A DNA stretch of 64,000 nucleotides from Saposhnikovia divaricata (GCA_036435485.1 CM071596.1:13172001-13236000), one strand, 5' to 3'. Shown: positions 22,873-34,387, counted from the first letter of the stretch. Numbers and translations are program-made. The notes: a model not told the origin generated them from the sequence alone.

Positions 22873-23055
22873 AATAAGTATACAGTGTTTTCGAAGCACA
22901 ACCATCCACATCCTCAACATCAACATCTCCTAACATCTAAGCTTCTACACCACACCATACCCAGATAATTAGTTGAAAATGAAGCATATTGCGATAGATT
23001 ATGAAATTACTTAAATTTACACAATGCTTGAAATTGATTACATCAATAAAATGGT

Positions 23056-23122
23056 TCAAACCTCATCAGAATCAGTGTAACCCGACCCACCGTCGGATTC
23101 ATTGTCATCTGACTCATCGTTT
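23056..23122 (-). pseudogene. Terminal exon with acidic C-terminus, copy 1
   Basis: After a CTCTAACAG acceptor the exon reads NDESDDNESDGGSGYTDSDE, then V and a TGA (stop at 23058-23056). The Ser/Asp/Glu-rich composition is typical of a disordered acidic tail or a casein kinase 2 target. The same exon, base for base as far as I can compare, is at 48665-48731. The upstream exons were not found, so it is a captured gene end or part of a dead gene. Confidence 0.45.
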
Positions 23123-23629
23123 CTGTTAGAGATAAAACAATCACTTTAATTGAACAAGTCCTCGAATAACTTAAAATTATACTGTTTCATTTAAATAAAA
23201 CAAGTAACTAAATAATATTTAATTATGACATTAGTCAAATTATTTAGTAATTTAATAGAAAGGGAAAAATTCGACACGAGTCGCTAGAATTTATTACAAG
23301 TTCTACAAAAAAAAAAATTTAAATATTAAAATTTAGAAATACTAGATTCGATATCTTAATTTATAAAAGATTTGGAGTTATTTAAAAGTAATTTTGAACT
23401 ATTTAATTGTTCCACTCCTTTATATTTTTTATATACAAATTTATATTATAACATTAAAATTTTTCCAATAAAAAATTAATATACGTTTGACTTTTGACTT
23501 GTTAACTTTACACATTTTCTTTCAGTTTCATATATCGGTTTTTCTAGTGTGTTTCCAATGGCACATGCTAAGAATCCAAAATAAAACTAATATTCGGGTT
23601 ACATGATGACATAATAACATCCAAAATGG
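23123..23629. other. AT-rich non-coding part of the duplication
   Basis: No gene is visible. It is conserved in the second copy with small indels, including a duplicated 40-base block in copy 2 near 48,820-48,900. Confidence 0.5.
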
Positions 23630-24173
23630 TAGGGGTGAACAAAATTTACCCAACTCGCCCCAGCCCGTTCCTTATTTCGCCCGACCAATTCAGACTGTCC
23701 AAACCCGTGGGTTGAATAGGTTGATTTTTAAAGAACCCGTACTAATTGGGTTGGGTTATGGTTTGACAAATTTTAACCCTAACTCAACCTGTCCCAACCC
23801 GTTTACATACAATGCATATTGATTAAATATTTTCTGCAGTTTTTTGCATTCATTTTTTGCATTTTCTTCATTCTACAACACATTTTCTACATTCTGTAAC
23901 ACATCTGTAACACATTCTGCAAAATTCTGCATCACATTTTCTACATTCTGCAACACATTTCTGCATTTTCTGGGAAGAATTTTCTGCATTTTTTGCAAAG
24001 TTCTTTCGATTTGCAACCCGACCAACCCGCCCCAACCCAACCCAACCCAACCCGGACCGTTCAAAACCCGACCAATCCGCCCGTCCAAAACCGTGGGTTG
24101 AACGGGTTAATTTTTAAAAAACCCGTACTAATTGGGTTGTTTTTTCCCTCAACCCGCCCCATATTCACCCCTA
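23630..24173. mobile_element. hAT-type MITE with 8-bp target duplication
   Basis: The inverted ends are TAGGGGTGAA and TTCACCCCTA, flanked by CAAAATGG at 23622-23629 and 24174-24181. Copy 2 keeps the empty site, a single CAAAATGG at 49529-49536. Size and duplication length fit a nonautonomous hAT element. Inside are AACCCAACCC runs and a TTCTGCATTTTCTACATTCTG minisatellite at about 23,835-24,005, so the open frames here are artefacts. Confidence 0.92.
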
Positions 24174-24277
24174 CAAAATGGTACTATATTTATTCTTCCT
24201 CGCTTAATTCTTTGTTATTATTTTAGTTATTTTACTAACTCATTCAAGCACTAACTTTGTTTATGTAAACTAACCAG

Positions 24278-24363
24278 ATTATAAATTAGTTGAAGAATCG
24301 AGGATTGATGTGGCAAAGGAGCTTGTAGCTTTGGTGATTAGCTTCATTACCAGAAAAATGTAA
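24278..24363 (+). pseudogene. Short terminal exon, copy 1
   Basis: After a TAACCAG acceptor the frame reads KLVEESRIDVAKELVALVIS and FITRKM to a TAA. Copy 2 (49633-49727) has the same exon with three extra codons (VVD), so the two differ by an in-frame 9-bp indel. No upstream exons were recognised. The family is unknown. Confidence 0.35.
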
Positions 24364-25298
24364 CAAATGGGCCATCCTACAATGTTGCATTTTTTGGGCC
24401 AAGACAGGTACATGGACCACACTGTTTTGTTACTTAAACCCCAACTTGAAGCCCATTTGGATTGTCCAACAACTTATATCGTGTGCTTGGGCTAGACCTA
24501 GGAGAATGTTGTCGGTTTTGTTTTGTTTCGTTTTCTCTTCGGCCTTGTAAGTTTTATTTTGTTTTGTTTCATTTTCTCTTCGATCTTGTAATTTCAGTAT
24601 TTTCTATTTGTTGGAATTTCAGTTTTTATCTCCATTTTATTTTTATAGAAAAACTTAAGATTTTGGAGTTGCTGTAAAGATTTATCATCAATTATTACTA
24701 CATTTTCCACTTTGTTGGAGCTATTTGTCCCAAGAAGCAGCGCACCACAATTTTAAAAATTACATTAATTTCTTTTTTGCGCTACTGAATAATTTGCTCT
24801 GTTCTAAAAAGTGGCGATTAATAACGATTAATCGTTGTTCTTTAACTTTTCGAACTTATTTTTTATTAATCGGGTCAAAATGCATTTTTTGTAAAAAACG
24901 ATCGAAAATTGGATAAATCGATAAAAAATCGGCAATTAATCAATCAAAATTTGAAAAAATTATTTATAATTTATTTCATAGTAAATTCAGTTATTTAACT
25001 TAATGGTCCGATTAATCATTCCGTTTAATCCCCGACTATCCGATCTATGTTCGGTGGATCTACCAATTTAATCTGATTCCCGCTTTTTAAAATACTGTTA
25101 ATTTGTGTTAATTTGACAATAAAATCCCAACTTTTTTGTAAAAGATGAATTTTACTTATCTTTCTTATTTTTGGCAGAATTTTATTTATCTTGATTCCAA
25201 TGAACTCAATAAAAATATTTTGTAAAAGTTGAAAAAAAAAATATTCATTATTTTAAATTGTTGATGTTCTCATGTATCTAACTGATATATAATTTTTT
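24364..25298. other. AT-rich non-coding part of the duplication
   Basis: No gene is seen. Short open frames here (24462-24677, 24725-24916) have no motif and are not conserved as frames in copy 2. The stretch is the 3' flank shared by the exon to the left and the defensin-like gene to the right. Confidence 0.45.
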
Positions 25299-25768
25299 TT
25301 AACAATTATATACACATACGCATGTTGCCTCGGGAACACAGACACTATCTTGGTACCTATCAAAATATTTACCTACACAGAAGGCAACGCAATTACGGTC
25401 GGTGCATTCTTCATCAAATCGGGTAAAAATGTTGCAGTAAGTGCGATCGGCACTAGTAAAGGAAGGAGCATCCGCAGGGAAATGATCTGTGAATGAGAAA
25501 AAACAGAGTCCATATTAAACAATTTACAGAATATTTTGAAGATTATTTTCAAGAAAAAATAAATCACTTTTTCCTTTCTTAAATCTATACCTTTTTCTAC
25601 ATTGATTATAGTCGAAATTAGATTCAAGATTTCTTTTCAATTAAATAAATACAAAATTTAAACAGAAACTCAATCGATTCATATATAAAAAAACTTACAA
25701 TTGTCTGATAAACCAACGCTGATAATCATCATCAATACCATCATGTAAATGAAAAACTTGCAACTCAT
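25299..25768 (-). CDS. Defensin-like cysteine-rich secreted peptide, two exons
   Basis: Exon 1 is 25768-25699 and exon 2 is 25486-25299; the intron begins GTAAGTTTTT and ends CATTCACAG. Spliced, it encodes 85 residues. Exon 1 gives a signal peptide starting MSCKFFIYMMVLMM, with a hydrophobic core up to about residue 20. Exon 2 holds eight cysteines spaced C-X9-C-X4-C-X3-C-X12-C-X5-C-X-C-X3-C, the cysteine-stabilised alpha-beta pattern of plant defensin-like proteins. The exon break just after the signal peptide is the usual gene structure of this family. Members are secreted and act in defence or in cell signalling; which applies here is unknown. A second copy at 50.6-51.05 kb has lost exon 1. 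Phase, splice sites and length all agree, so this looks functional. Confidence 0.85.
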
Positions 25769-26029
25769 TTTGCTCTCTTCTTTCTTCTACTATAAGTCTT
25801 CTCAATATAATACGAGAGCTCCTGATACTAAAAATTAAGTGTTAGTTGATATTTTATATATAAAGGTAAATTGAAGTTACAAATTGATTGATATTAATTG
25901 TATATGTTTTTTTTACAAAGATATTAATTGTATATGCTAATTGTTACTCTATGTAACTTATGCACTATATTAAATTTATTAAGTATGTCTATAAATGAGA
26001 CAGTTATGCTTTTTTTTTTGGAGGAATAA
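25769..26029. other. Upstream region of the defensin-like gene
   Basis: AT-rich sequence upstream of the start codon. A TATATATAAAGG-like box, as read on the plus strand near 25,855, is not in the gene's orientation, and I cannot call a promoter with confidence. It is conserved in part in copy 2. Confidence 0.3.
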
Positions 26030-26226
26030 ATATACTCCCACCCTCCGTTCAAAATGTTTAGCGCTTTGAAATTTGACACACGATTTAAGGTGTTTTGACT
26101 GTAGAATTTAATTTATTACTTTTAATATTTTCTTTTTGTTAATAAAAGTATTTATAAATATTTCTATACAAAAAAGTAACAGGTTTAGGTTTATGGTCAA
26201 AGCAGTTTAAAATCTGTACCAAAATA
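26030..26226. mobile_element. Stowaway-like MITE, copy 1, truncated
   Basis: It starts TATACTCCCACCCTCCGTTC, the Stowaway-type end. It matches 51312-51540 in copy 2 but stops before the right end at about 26,226, where the segmental duplication also ends. The copy-2 element has both ends. Confidence 0.65.
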
Positions 26227-26363
26227 TTTCTATACATTTCTCTTTCTCTTTCCGTTTTTCTTATGAAATGAAGAGTATGGGTATATAAAGCCTGATAAAT
26301 TTAGCCTTAGTGTTGTTGATAAAAGGAGGTTGATATTAAGGGAATCTGGAAGAAACAAAGAGA

Positions 26364-26485
26364 CTAGCACTAGATAGGATTCATTACAAGCGACAGATAA
26401 GCAAAACAAGTTTTCCATTTATTTCTAGCACTAGATAGGATTCATTACAAGCAACGGATAAGCAAAACAAGTTTCCCATTCCTTT
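26364..26485. repeat. 61-bp tandem duplication
   Basis: Two units start CTAGCACTAGATAGG at 26364 and 26425 and differ by a few bases, such as AGCGACAGATAAG versus AGCAACGGATAAG. Confidence 0.9.
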
Positions 26486-26539
26486 GTGATAAGGATGATC
26501 TTCATTATGTTGTCAGTCTTTTTAAGCAGGCTAATAATG

Positions 26540-28230
26540 AGTTGAAGTGCATTGTTTGCAGCTGTCAATAACAATGCCCACTTCTAGCCGATTTGATTTC
26601 TTACTCTTGATCGCTGAGACCGTAAGAAGAGAATCAGTTTCAATTTCAACATCCTTCATAGTGAGTGAATGAATTCAGGATATTGCTTCCATGATCCTGT
26701 AGCCTCCGCTTCAAAAACTGAGACCTTCTCTGCAAACTTTGTGGTTTTTCCTTGAATAAAAAGACAACCTTCCCTGCGAACTTTGTGGTTGTTTTCTTGA
26801 ATAAAAAGACCTGTGTTATCACGAATAACCAAACCAATGGAGAAAAAAATCCTCCTCGTATACAGAAGCATCTACATTCATTTTGAGAGACCCATAAATT
26901 GGAGGCTTCCATTTTTCCACTTGTGCAGCATTTGTAGTGGTGTTGCTTTCCCTCAACTCTGAATGTACTTTGAACTCTATTCTACAGTCACCATGGCCGT
27001 AACAACCTTGTTTTCCCAAACTAATTTATTCCGATAAAGCCAAATTCCCCATAGAACAGAGACTACTTTGATATCACCTCCATTTTTTGAGTACTAAGAA
27101 TATCAAGCAGCGACTCAGAGATTGTTTGATCAGCCAACAAATTAAAGTGTAGACCCACCACATGCCAGCAGCTTGTAGCAAAATCACAGCCGAAAAAAAT
27201 ATGTTGTATGCTCTCCTCTCCATTGGCACAATACGGACACACATCATTGAGATTGACACCTTTCTTCACCAAAGTACTACGAAATGGTATATTGTTCCGT
27301 CACAACCTCCACATAAAAATTCTGATTTTATGAGGAACATGAAGATTCCATATCTTGTTCCACCCAATTGAGCTATGTACCTGAATATTAGCTCTGTTTT
27401 GGTTATTCCAAAAACCATACCCGTCTCGAGGAGTGTATTCCTCATTTTTTGCATCATACCAAACCATTATGTCATGCACCTGGTGAGTAGGAACATGGTT
27501 AGATTGAATTGCTTTCGCATCTTCCTCGTTAAATATTCCATGAATATAATGAGCATCCCAAGTTCTAGTATCAGGAATAAAGAGAGAAGAGAGATTTTAC
27601 CTTAACATCATCTGCTTTGTGTTCATAGCCACTGCACACACTGAAACCTTCTTTGTTACAGAGCCACTTGTCATTGTAAACATCTACCTCGCATTCATCA
27701 CAAACCACCCATCTGAATCCTTTCTTTAGAGCTTCTTTAGCTTTCTAGAGTCCTGACCAATGAAACTTGGCCCTGCTCCTTGAGTAGCTTTAAGAATATG
27801 ACAGTCAGAGAAGTATCGAGCTTTATATAGTCCGGACACCAGGGCATTTGAATTCATTATAAAATTCCAAATGTGTTTACCTAACAGAGCCATGTTGAAA
27901 CCATGGAGGTTCTTGAAACCCATCCCATCTTGACTTTTAGGCATGCACAGAGCTTCCCAGCTATGCCATCGAATTCCTTTCTTTTCTCTCGGATTTGAGC
28001 TCCATCAAAAACCATTTAGCATTTTTTGAATTTCTTTGCATAATGTTTTAGGAATTAGAAAACAGGACATGCTGTACAACGGAATTGCTTGAGCTACACT
28101 CTTAATCAACACAGCTTTTCCAGCTCTAGACAATAATTTTGAACTCCAGCCCTCAATCCTCTTCCAGATTCTATCTTCTATGAAGCTAAAAACAGTTTTG
28201 GTAAAAGAAATATATAAGATAATACGCATA
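26540..28230 (-). mobile_element. LINE (L1-type) 3' remnant with broken frames
   Basis: Read right to left on the minus strand the order is that of a plant LINE. First is the end of reverse transcriptase (IWKRIEGWSSKLLSRAGKA, then LIKSVAQAIPLYSMSCFLIP; 28229-28005). Then comes PKSQDGMGFKNLHGFNMALL (27944-27726), followed by the zinc-binding domain with DVCPYCANGEESIQHIFFGC (27272-27063). The start of RNase H is KWKPPIYGSLKMNVDASV (about 26,900). At least four frame breaks or stops separate these pieces. The first part of the element is missing. I could not find a clear poly-A tail on the left. Confidence 0.88.
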
Positions 28231-28239
28231 ATTAAAAAA

Positions 28240-28880
28240 CCTAAACTATTTCTACAACTATGAAACTATATAATTAAATCAGTAATTGCAATTTTATAAC
28301 CTCAATTCTCTTTCTGGATTGTTATCTGTAGTAAATGATGATGATGACCTCTGTAAATCCAAAATAAACATCTTGAATCAATAAGTTAAAAACTCTGCTC
28401 AGCAATACCTAGAGAAAGACTAAGAAATGAGCAAGCAGCTCGAATGCACATTTGTTCCACAACATATGCTTCCTCTAAAATTTAGCTATTGGATATCATG
28501 GTAAGACCAAAAAAAAAAAAGAAAACTTAACTCTGCCCATATAAACAATGAGTGACCCATAGATTTAAAAGATTAATAACGCAAGCGATCACTTGCGAAA
28601 CTGAGCCTCGATTGTTTACACAAACACAACTGGATTTACGCTAAACACTGGTGTCTAGCATCCCAACTAATCACTAACACTACATCCAACCGAATGTGTG
28701 GTTGCACTCAGATCCTTTGGTCTTAATTAATGCATTCTCAATCCTTGCTTAGACGCCATTGTGATTTAAAATAACCTTAATAACAACAATATAGCACAAT
28801 CAACATAACAAAAAAACATAAATAAGATATATACAGTTGAATAGGACAGTTCTTATGTCATCTCTCAATTCCGACTTTGT
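28240..28880. other. Non-coding stretch
   Basis: No gene or clear repeat. AT-rich flank between the LINE and the possible minus-strand gene. Confidence 0.35.
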
Positions 28881-29787
28881 CAAGCGCTGTTACCTCTGAT
28901 GTCTGATGCATCTTCAAGTGTTCGGTCCTTTTGCACCATGTTAAAAGCCTCCAGTGTCTCCAGCGTCCCAGTCATTGAATTCATCAGTTCCAATTCCACA
29001 TTCTAGCACAGCACATACCTGTCCAAATTGACAATGGATAGACTTTTAAAACTTAAACTAAACCCAAAAGGTCAAGATATTCAGGTATTGTGCATAGAAA
29101 TGCAAACCTTGAAAAGGATAAGATATTTAGTTATTCAGGTACTGGGATTGATAAATTAAAACTCGATAAAACTGCAGATCTTGATCTGAGATTAGAGTTT
29201 AATAATAAACTGAAATGATTTATGTAATATATTCGAAAAAAACATAACATATTATAGTCACTTGATCATGTGTGTCAGTTATCCAGTTGCTTGTTTGTAG
29301 GAAAAGGAATATTATTTATACTTATGTATGATTGGTATAATAAATCCAACGCACAACTCCACACAATCAAGATATTTGATTTCATAGTTAGAATATTGGA
29401 GTAAAGTGAGTGCTATATTATTTTAATTCCTTGCTCTTCCTAGAACATGAAAGAACCATATTTAAAAAATGGTGCTCTTCTAAATTGTTACTGCAGGAAG
29501 TACTGACTGAAAAAAGTAGAGACTTTAATGGAACAGACGTAAAAGCTTAAATTAGCATCAACAAAAAACTTGAAAGAGTTTAAATTTGTTAACACCATGT
29601 CAGGTTCTTACGACTATTATGTTTCAATGAGGGAACTTGCTTCTGTCGAAGACATTTTTGGAGTCTGAGAAAGTTATTGTTAAAATGAAAAGATCTATTA
29701 TAACTTGGTCCGGTTTCAAGAAATAAAGTCCAACTTCATGTTCTAGACACTATTAGTGATAGAAACAGGCTTGACTTTCAGACATAG

Positions 29788-30281
29788 GGGCTGTTTGGCA
29801 TTCCATATAAGTCAACTTAAAAGCCGAACGCCCGTTCTCATTTTTTTTGGTGTGTTTGGCAAATAAGTCGAATGGACTTATTAACAACTTATATGGGATA
29901 AGTTGAATGTTAAGAAATCCTAACATTCAACTTTCAACTTATTCTTATTTCTCGATATACGCAATATGTAATATCCTTCAAATATTCAAAATCATATATC
30001 TTTTGATCCGTTCATTAAAAAATTAATATGTATATGTCAAATTTCTCTACTCATCGAGATCTATCCGTTGATATCCACTTATATATATTAAAAAACAATT
30101 ATTTTGAAAATATTTAAAAAAGTTAACTTATAAGTTCTAATTTACCAAACACTCTACTGACTTATAATTTCTGATTTACCAAACACTCTATTAACTTATA
30201 AGTTCTCATCTACTTATCACTTATATGATACTTATCACTTTAAGTTATAAGTTACTTATTTTAAGGTAAACCAAACAGGCC
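29788..30281. mobile_element. MITE with GGGCTGTTTGG ends
   Basis: The inverted ends are GGGCTGTTTGG and CCAAACAGGCC. The direct flanks are CATAG at 29783-29787 and 30282-30286. The interior is AT-rich, with repeated AACTTATAAGTT-like palindromes. No coding capacity. The superfamily is uncertain; a longer duplication could have decayed. Confidence 0.75.
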
Positions 30282-30989
30282 CATAGTTGCAAAGATGTAA
30301 TCATGTAAAAATGGAGAATAGATATACATGTTATTTATAAAATTTAATTCGGACAACTGCATACCTAAAATTCCAACAGTATTGCTAGAACCTTACTTTA
30401 ACTCATTTGCATGTATCAAATTTGACAGTAAATCCTCCCTCCTTGATCTTTCACTCTTTATATAAGTGATAGAATTAGGAGCTTGAGAACCTTGATTAGA
30501 AGACATGGCTGCAAAGATCAAGGAAGATAGAGCCAATAAGAAATTATATAAATACATATATCAGTTTAAATGAAGCAACAATGTAGATTTCAATCAACAA
30601 CAACAATCAGTAAAATTCAATGACGCGCACATATGCAATAGTAATAATAAATTTGAAACTGGTTATACATAATTTTGGCAGGTTTCAAGAAATGAAGTCC
30701 GACTTCACGTTGTAGACACTAAACGCAATGTAGATTAGATAGTATATCGAATGCAAATTTCTATCTTTATTATATTCTAAACTCACTTATAATGCAATAG
30801 TGTAGCTGATATGAGATCTTTAAAACTCAGTTTGAATGAAGCATCGCCATGTTTTCTATGATTATTATGAAATAATACAGCTGATATGGATACACATAAC
30901 AGACATACCTCAAATTGAAGATTTTCAGTCCTATCCATCGATAATTCAATCCTTACCCCTATCTAACACCTGCAAAACATTTAGTTCAA

Positions 30990-32450
30990 TTTGTATCAGT
31001 TGTCCTGAGATTAGCATATAGATTGCTGTAAATGACAGCGCTAAATGCAGAAACTAAGCTGATTACATTTACAGTTTCTTTCTTCTTTTTATCATGGCAT
31101 ATGCCTTTATCTTAAAATCGATAGTGCAACTATAATCTAAAAAATAGTATAACCAAGCAATAAGGAGAGATTTAAGCCACACATTACCAGTGCCCCGGGA
31201 TCTCTAGATTTCGACGTTAACTTTTATTTTAAAATATAATCTTAAAATAATTAATATATACCCAAAAATATAACACTACGTCTAATCACTAACAAAATAT
31301 AAAAGAAATCTATAAACAACGAATAATGGCCGTTAGAACCAAATTATATTTTATAAATTTATTAGCAAATTAGCCAAAGGTGCATTACATTCCAATCAAC
31401 CAGATGCATCCTAAGAATTTAGATATAAAGCGCATATAAATACCATGATGTAGAAGTGTAGGGTGAGAATGCTAGTAAAATAAATGTGGTAGGATGCTCG
31501 TAAGACTCTTCTTTCATTCTCTCTGCCTAACAAGTCTGACAAATTTATCTTCAATGTAATATTTAATGGTTTCAAATAGAGGGATGTTAGAATAAAGTCG
31601 TAATATGGCCTGCATTCTAGTTTTTTATAGCATCCATTTTGTTGTAAAAATAGTTAATGTTAATTAGCAGTTCAAATTTCAAAATTACATCCACCAATTT
31701 CTAGATTGTATTTAAATTAAATTTGTGTTCTTCTCGAACTATGCCCATTATGCAATAACATTTTTAGTAATAATGAAAGTAATCTCAAGCTACCCTCTTG
31801 TTTACATACTCGTTCTAGTTAATTTACTTGTTTTCACGTATAGAAAAAACGTCTGAAGGATAATTTCTATTACTCACAATTAACACAGAATATAAGTTGA
31901 ACAGGAAAAACTATAGTTAGCATTAACATATAACAGATTAAGAAGCATTACACATTCGTATTTAAGAAAAAACTAAACTTTCTAAACAATACCAACTCCA
32001 TCAGTGTAAATAGCCGAAGAAAAAGAAAGCAGCCTCGAAACTTTTGTACCACCAGTATTAGAAAGAAAAGAAGGCTTGACAAACTTTCGACTCAGGAAAC
32101 GAACACAATCAAAATCCACCCTGAACACAAACGAATCAAAGCCGAGTCTTGACTCAGCAATGGTGACTCGAAGAAGAATAATGTTCGAACTCAAAAAACA
32201 GCAACGATAATTAAAACTTCACACAACTCTACTACCGAAAAAAACAACTCGACTCAGAATTTACAAACAAAACAAAACAGACGCTAAAAACAAACAAGAA
32301 CAACGAACACCAATCTAATCAGTCAACTCGGTGAAAAGAAACGGAACTCAGTAGTAAAAACTCAGAAATCATATATGGGTATGAACGTCAATTAAAATAC
32401 TCTGAAGAGGTATAATAAAAAGAAACAAACAGTAGAAAAAAGAGAAGAAA
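30990..32450. other. Intron-like or intergenic AT-rich stretch
   Basis: No supported exon is seen. The small minus-strand frame at 31982-32194 has no motif. A run of A, T and CAAAACA-rich sequence at 32,215-32,330 looks non-coding. Confidence 0.35.
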
Positions 32451-32545
32451 TCTTACACATATCAAAGTAGGAGGAACAAATTCTGAGCGCCGCCGATCTA
32501 ATCATTCAGAATTGTAATCGGTGATTGGTCCCACAAACACAGGTG

Positions 32546-33175
32546 ATATGAGATGTTTATGTGCGTGTGTAGATGTATATAAACAGTGACAGATTGAAAA
32601 AAAGGCGCGAGACACAAATCAAAACATACAGTTTCAGGACTAAATCGATCTCTTCCTCAACGAATTCAGAAATTCAGCAGCATATGAAATGAACAGCAAA
32701 CAACAAATACAAACACCAGCTAAAGCAATTCAGCGACTTGCCTCAACGAAAACAGCCAACTTAGAAACTCGAAACTCAAAATATACAACTCATCGACTAA
32801 ACCAAAACAAAGCAACAACAAAACAAAACAGGGGTCTTGTGCGTATTGTTCGAAGAAGAGGAGAAGAAAGATGTGGGTTCGGATTAAAAAGAAAACAAGG
32901 GACTGTGTTATGTTTTTGGTTTGATTTAACAGAGAGCTGGGTTTTCTGTGTAGAAGGGTTGGGATATCTCAATTTGTAGACAAAGAGAATACCAATACCA
33001 CATACCAAGACCTCTGATGATTCTTCTTTGACCATCCCTTTGCTAATTACATATAGATTCTCCACAAACCAATCTGTGATTTTTATTTGAATGATTCAGA
33101 AAATTGTTACTATATATGTACCGCTGATAGATGGATATATGTATCCCCTAGGTTATGTTTGGGCGGGCTTGTCTG
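32546..33175. other. Possible promoter region, no clear gene
   Basis: Two open frames overlap here on opposite strands (32689-32979 plus, 32790-33065 minus). Neither has a recognisable domain and both have biased, low-complexity composition. A TATATAAACAG-like box near 32,575 can be read on either strand. Confidence 0.3.
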
Positions 33176-34387
33176 GTCTCATTTTTTTTTTTTTTTTGAT
33201 AAAAGGAATTTTCATTAACGGGAAAACTCAGAAGGAACCATTTCCACCAATAAGTTTGGAGGAGATGTAAAACAATTAAAACAATTCACCAAGCATGGAA
33301 CTCGAGCCATAAAATGCGCAGCCCTATTTGCTTGTTTCTTAACATAATAGAGCGAAAGATCGCTTCTATTCATCAAAATCTCACTACACTCATCAAGGAT
33401 GTGTCCGAACTCGAACTGATACTGCTCTCTCGCCTTCACTGCATTAACTATCACCTGTGAATCACTTTCAACGACAACATTGTAGACCTCAAGCTATTTT
33501 AACCACTGCAATGCCTCATAAACACCTCTAGCTTCTGCCTCCAGGACTGAGACTTCACCTACAATTTTCATGTTCTTCCCCATCACAAACTGACCAACCT
33601 CATTGCGTAGTACCATTCCCAGAGCAAATACATTATCTCCCCTAACAACCGAAGCATCAACATTTAATTTACAGAAGTTAGCATCAGGAGGTTTCCAACT
33701 TACATTCTCCTGCAGCTCTTGTCCACGGATACCATTAACTGCTGAGAACTTACATCTGTTTGCTTCTTGCCAGTCATGTACTTGTTTATTGCTTAGCTCC
33801 ATGGTAACTGTCGAAGAAATGACTCCCTCCTCCCAAACTTTTTTATTTCTTGCAAACCAGATTCCAGACAAAACAATAGCCATTTTAATAACTGTGTCTG
33901 CACTTTCATTGTTGATCCTATCAAGCACCCAATCCGAAGCTGATTCAATTTCCTGCAGATCAAACGATAAACCAGATTTTTGCCAGCATTCCAAGGCAAA
34001 GGGACATTCACAAAACAGATGCCTAAGGTGCTCTATGTCGATACCACACACAGGGCACATTATCGTAGTTTCCACCCCTTTACTTCTTAATAACTTTCTA
34101 ACAGGAATATTATTTCTGCAGAATCTCCATAGGAACAATCTTAACTTATGAGGCAGCTCCAAATTCCACAGTCTGGTCCAACCTTGAGAATCAACCATGT
34201 TATCACTATTTATGTTCCGCTCTGCCCAATATCTGTAGCCTGATTTCACAGTGTATATCCCCTTACATGAGCCAGTCCAAGCTAAACGATCCTTGACTTC
34301 TTTTTGTGGAATCTTTAACTGAATAATGAGATTGCTATCATCAACGTGAAAACTCTGCTCTACCTTATGCACGTCCCAGTCTCATTT
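33176..34387 (-). mobile_element. 5'-truncated LINE with target duplication and poly-A tail
   Basis: The insert is flanked by GTCTCATTT at 33176-33184 and 34379-34387. It ends, on its own strand, in a run of about 16 A (T-run at 33182-33197). It lies on the minus strand and begins abruptly in the region after reverse transcriptase, the usual result of incomplete target-primed reverse transcription. The coding part is listed separately. Confidence 0.93.
33215..34372 (-). pseudogene. LINE ORF2 C-terminal part: zinc-binding and RNase H
   Basis: The frame from 34372 holds the RVT zinc-binding domain (LPHKLRLFLWRFCRNNIPVR, then CPVCGIDIEHLRHLFCECPF). After it comes a plant-type RNase H with the first Asp in KLNVDASV and the Glu in EAEARG. 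At 33496-33494 a TAG interrupts RNase H. The same frame continues beyond with VVESDSQVIVNA, which supplies the next catalytic Asp, and ANRAAHFMA near the end (ATG-led part 33454-33215). Only this one stop breaks the preserved part. Reverse transcriptase and endonuclease are absent. Confidence 0.92.

Larger units (their letters stand above)
22309..26226. repeat. Segmental duplication, copy 1
   Basis: This block matches 48477-51506 in the same orientation, with high identity broken by insertions. Landmarks in both copies are the start GCTAAATAAGTAT, the acidic exon on the minus strand, the short plus-strand exon, the defensin-like gene and a Stowaway-like end. Copy 1 has two extra insertions (22332-22872 and 23630-24173). 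Copy 2 has one (49280-49498). Confidence 0.95.
28890..32545 (-). other. Possible small minus-strand gene with several introns
   Basis: Segments with good splice signals line up on the minus strand. A leader-like segment at about 32,545-32,455 follows a TATA-like TTTATATAC (near 32,575). An exon at 30969-30909 lies between TTTTGCAG and GTATGT. An exon at 30508-30397 lies between CTTTGCAG and GTAAGG; its ATG at 30506 opens a 36-codon frame starting MSSNQGSQAPNSITYIK. Near 29,018-28,925 a frame reads VCAVLECGIGTDEFNDWDAG and soon stops. The phase between the last two does not match directly, so an exon is missing or the model is wrong. A MITE (29788-30281) sits in an intron. I recognise no protein family. 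Confidence 0.35.

Noticed and set aside
23844..24226. Overlapping frames on both strands rich in Cys/Asn or Pro/Asn
   Set aside because: They come from a minisatellite and AACCC runs inside a hAT MITE.
25373..25627. 84-codon minus frame over the defensin-like gene
   Set aside because: It is in a different frame from the cysteine exon and runs through the intron; the spliced model explains the locus better.
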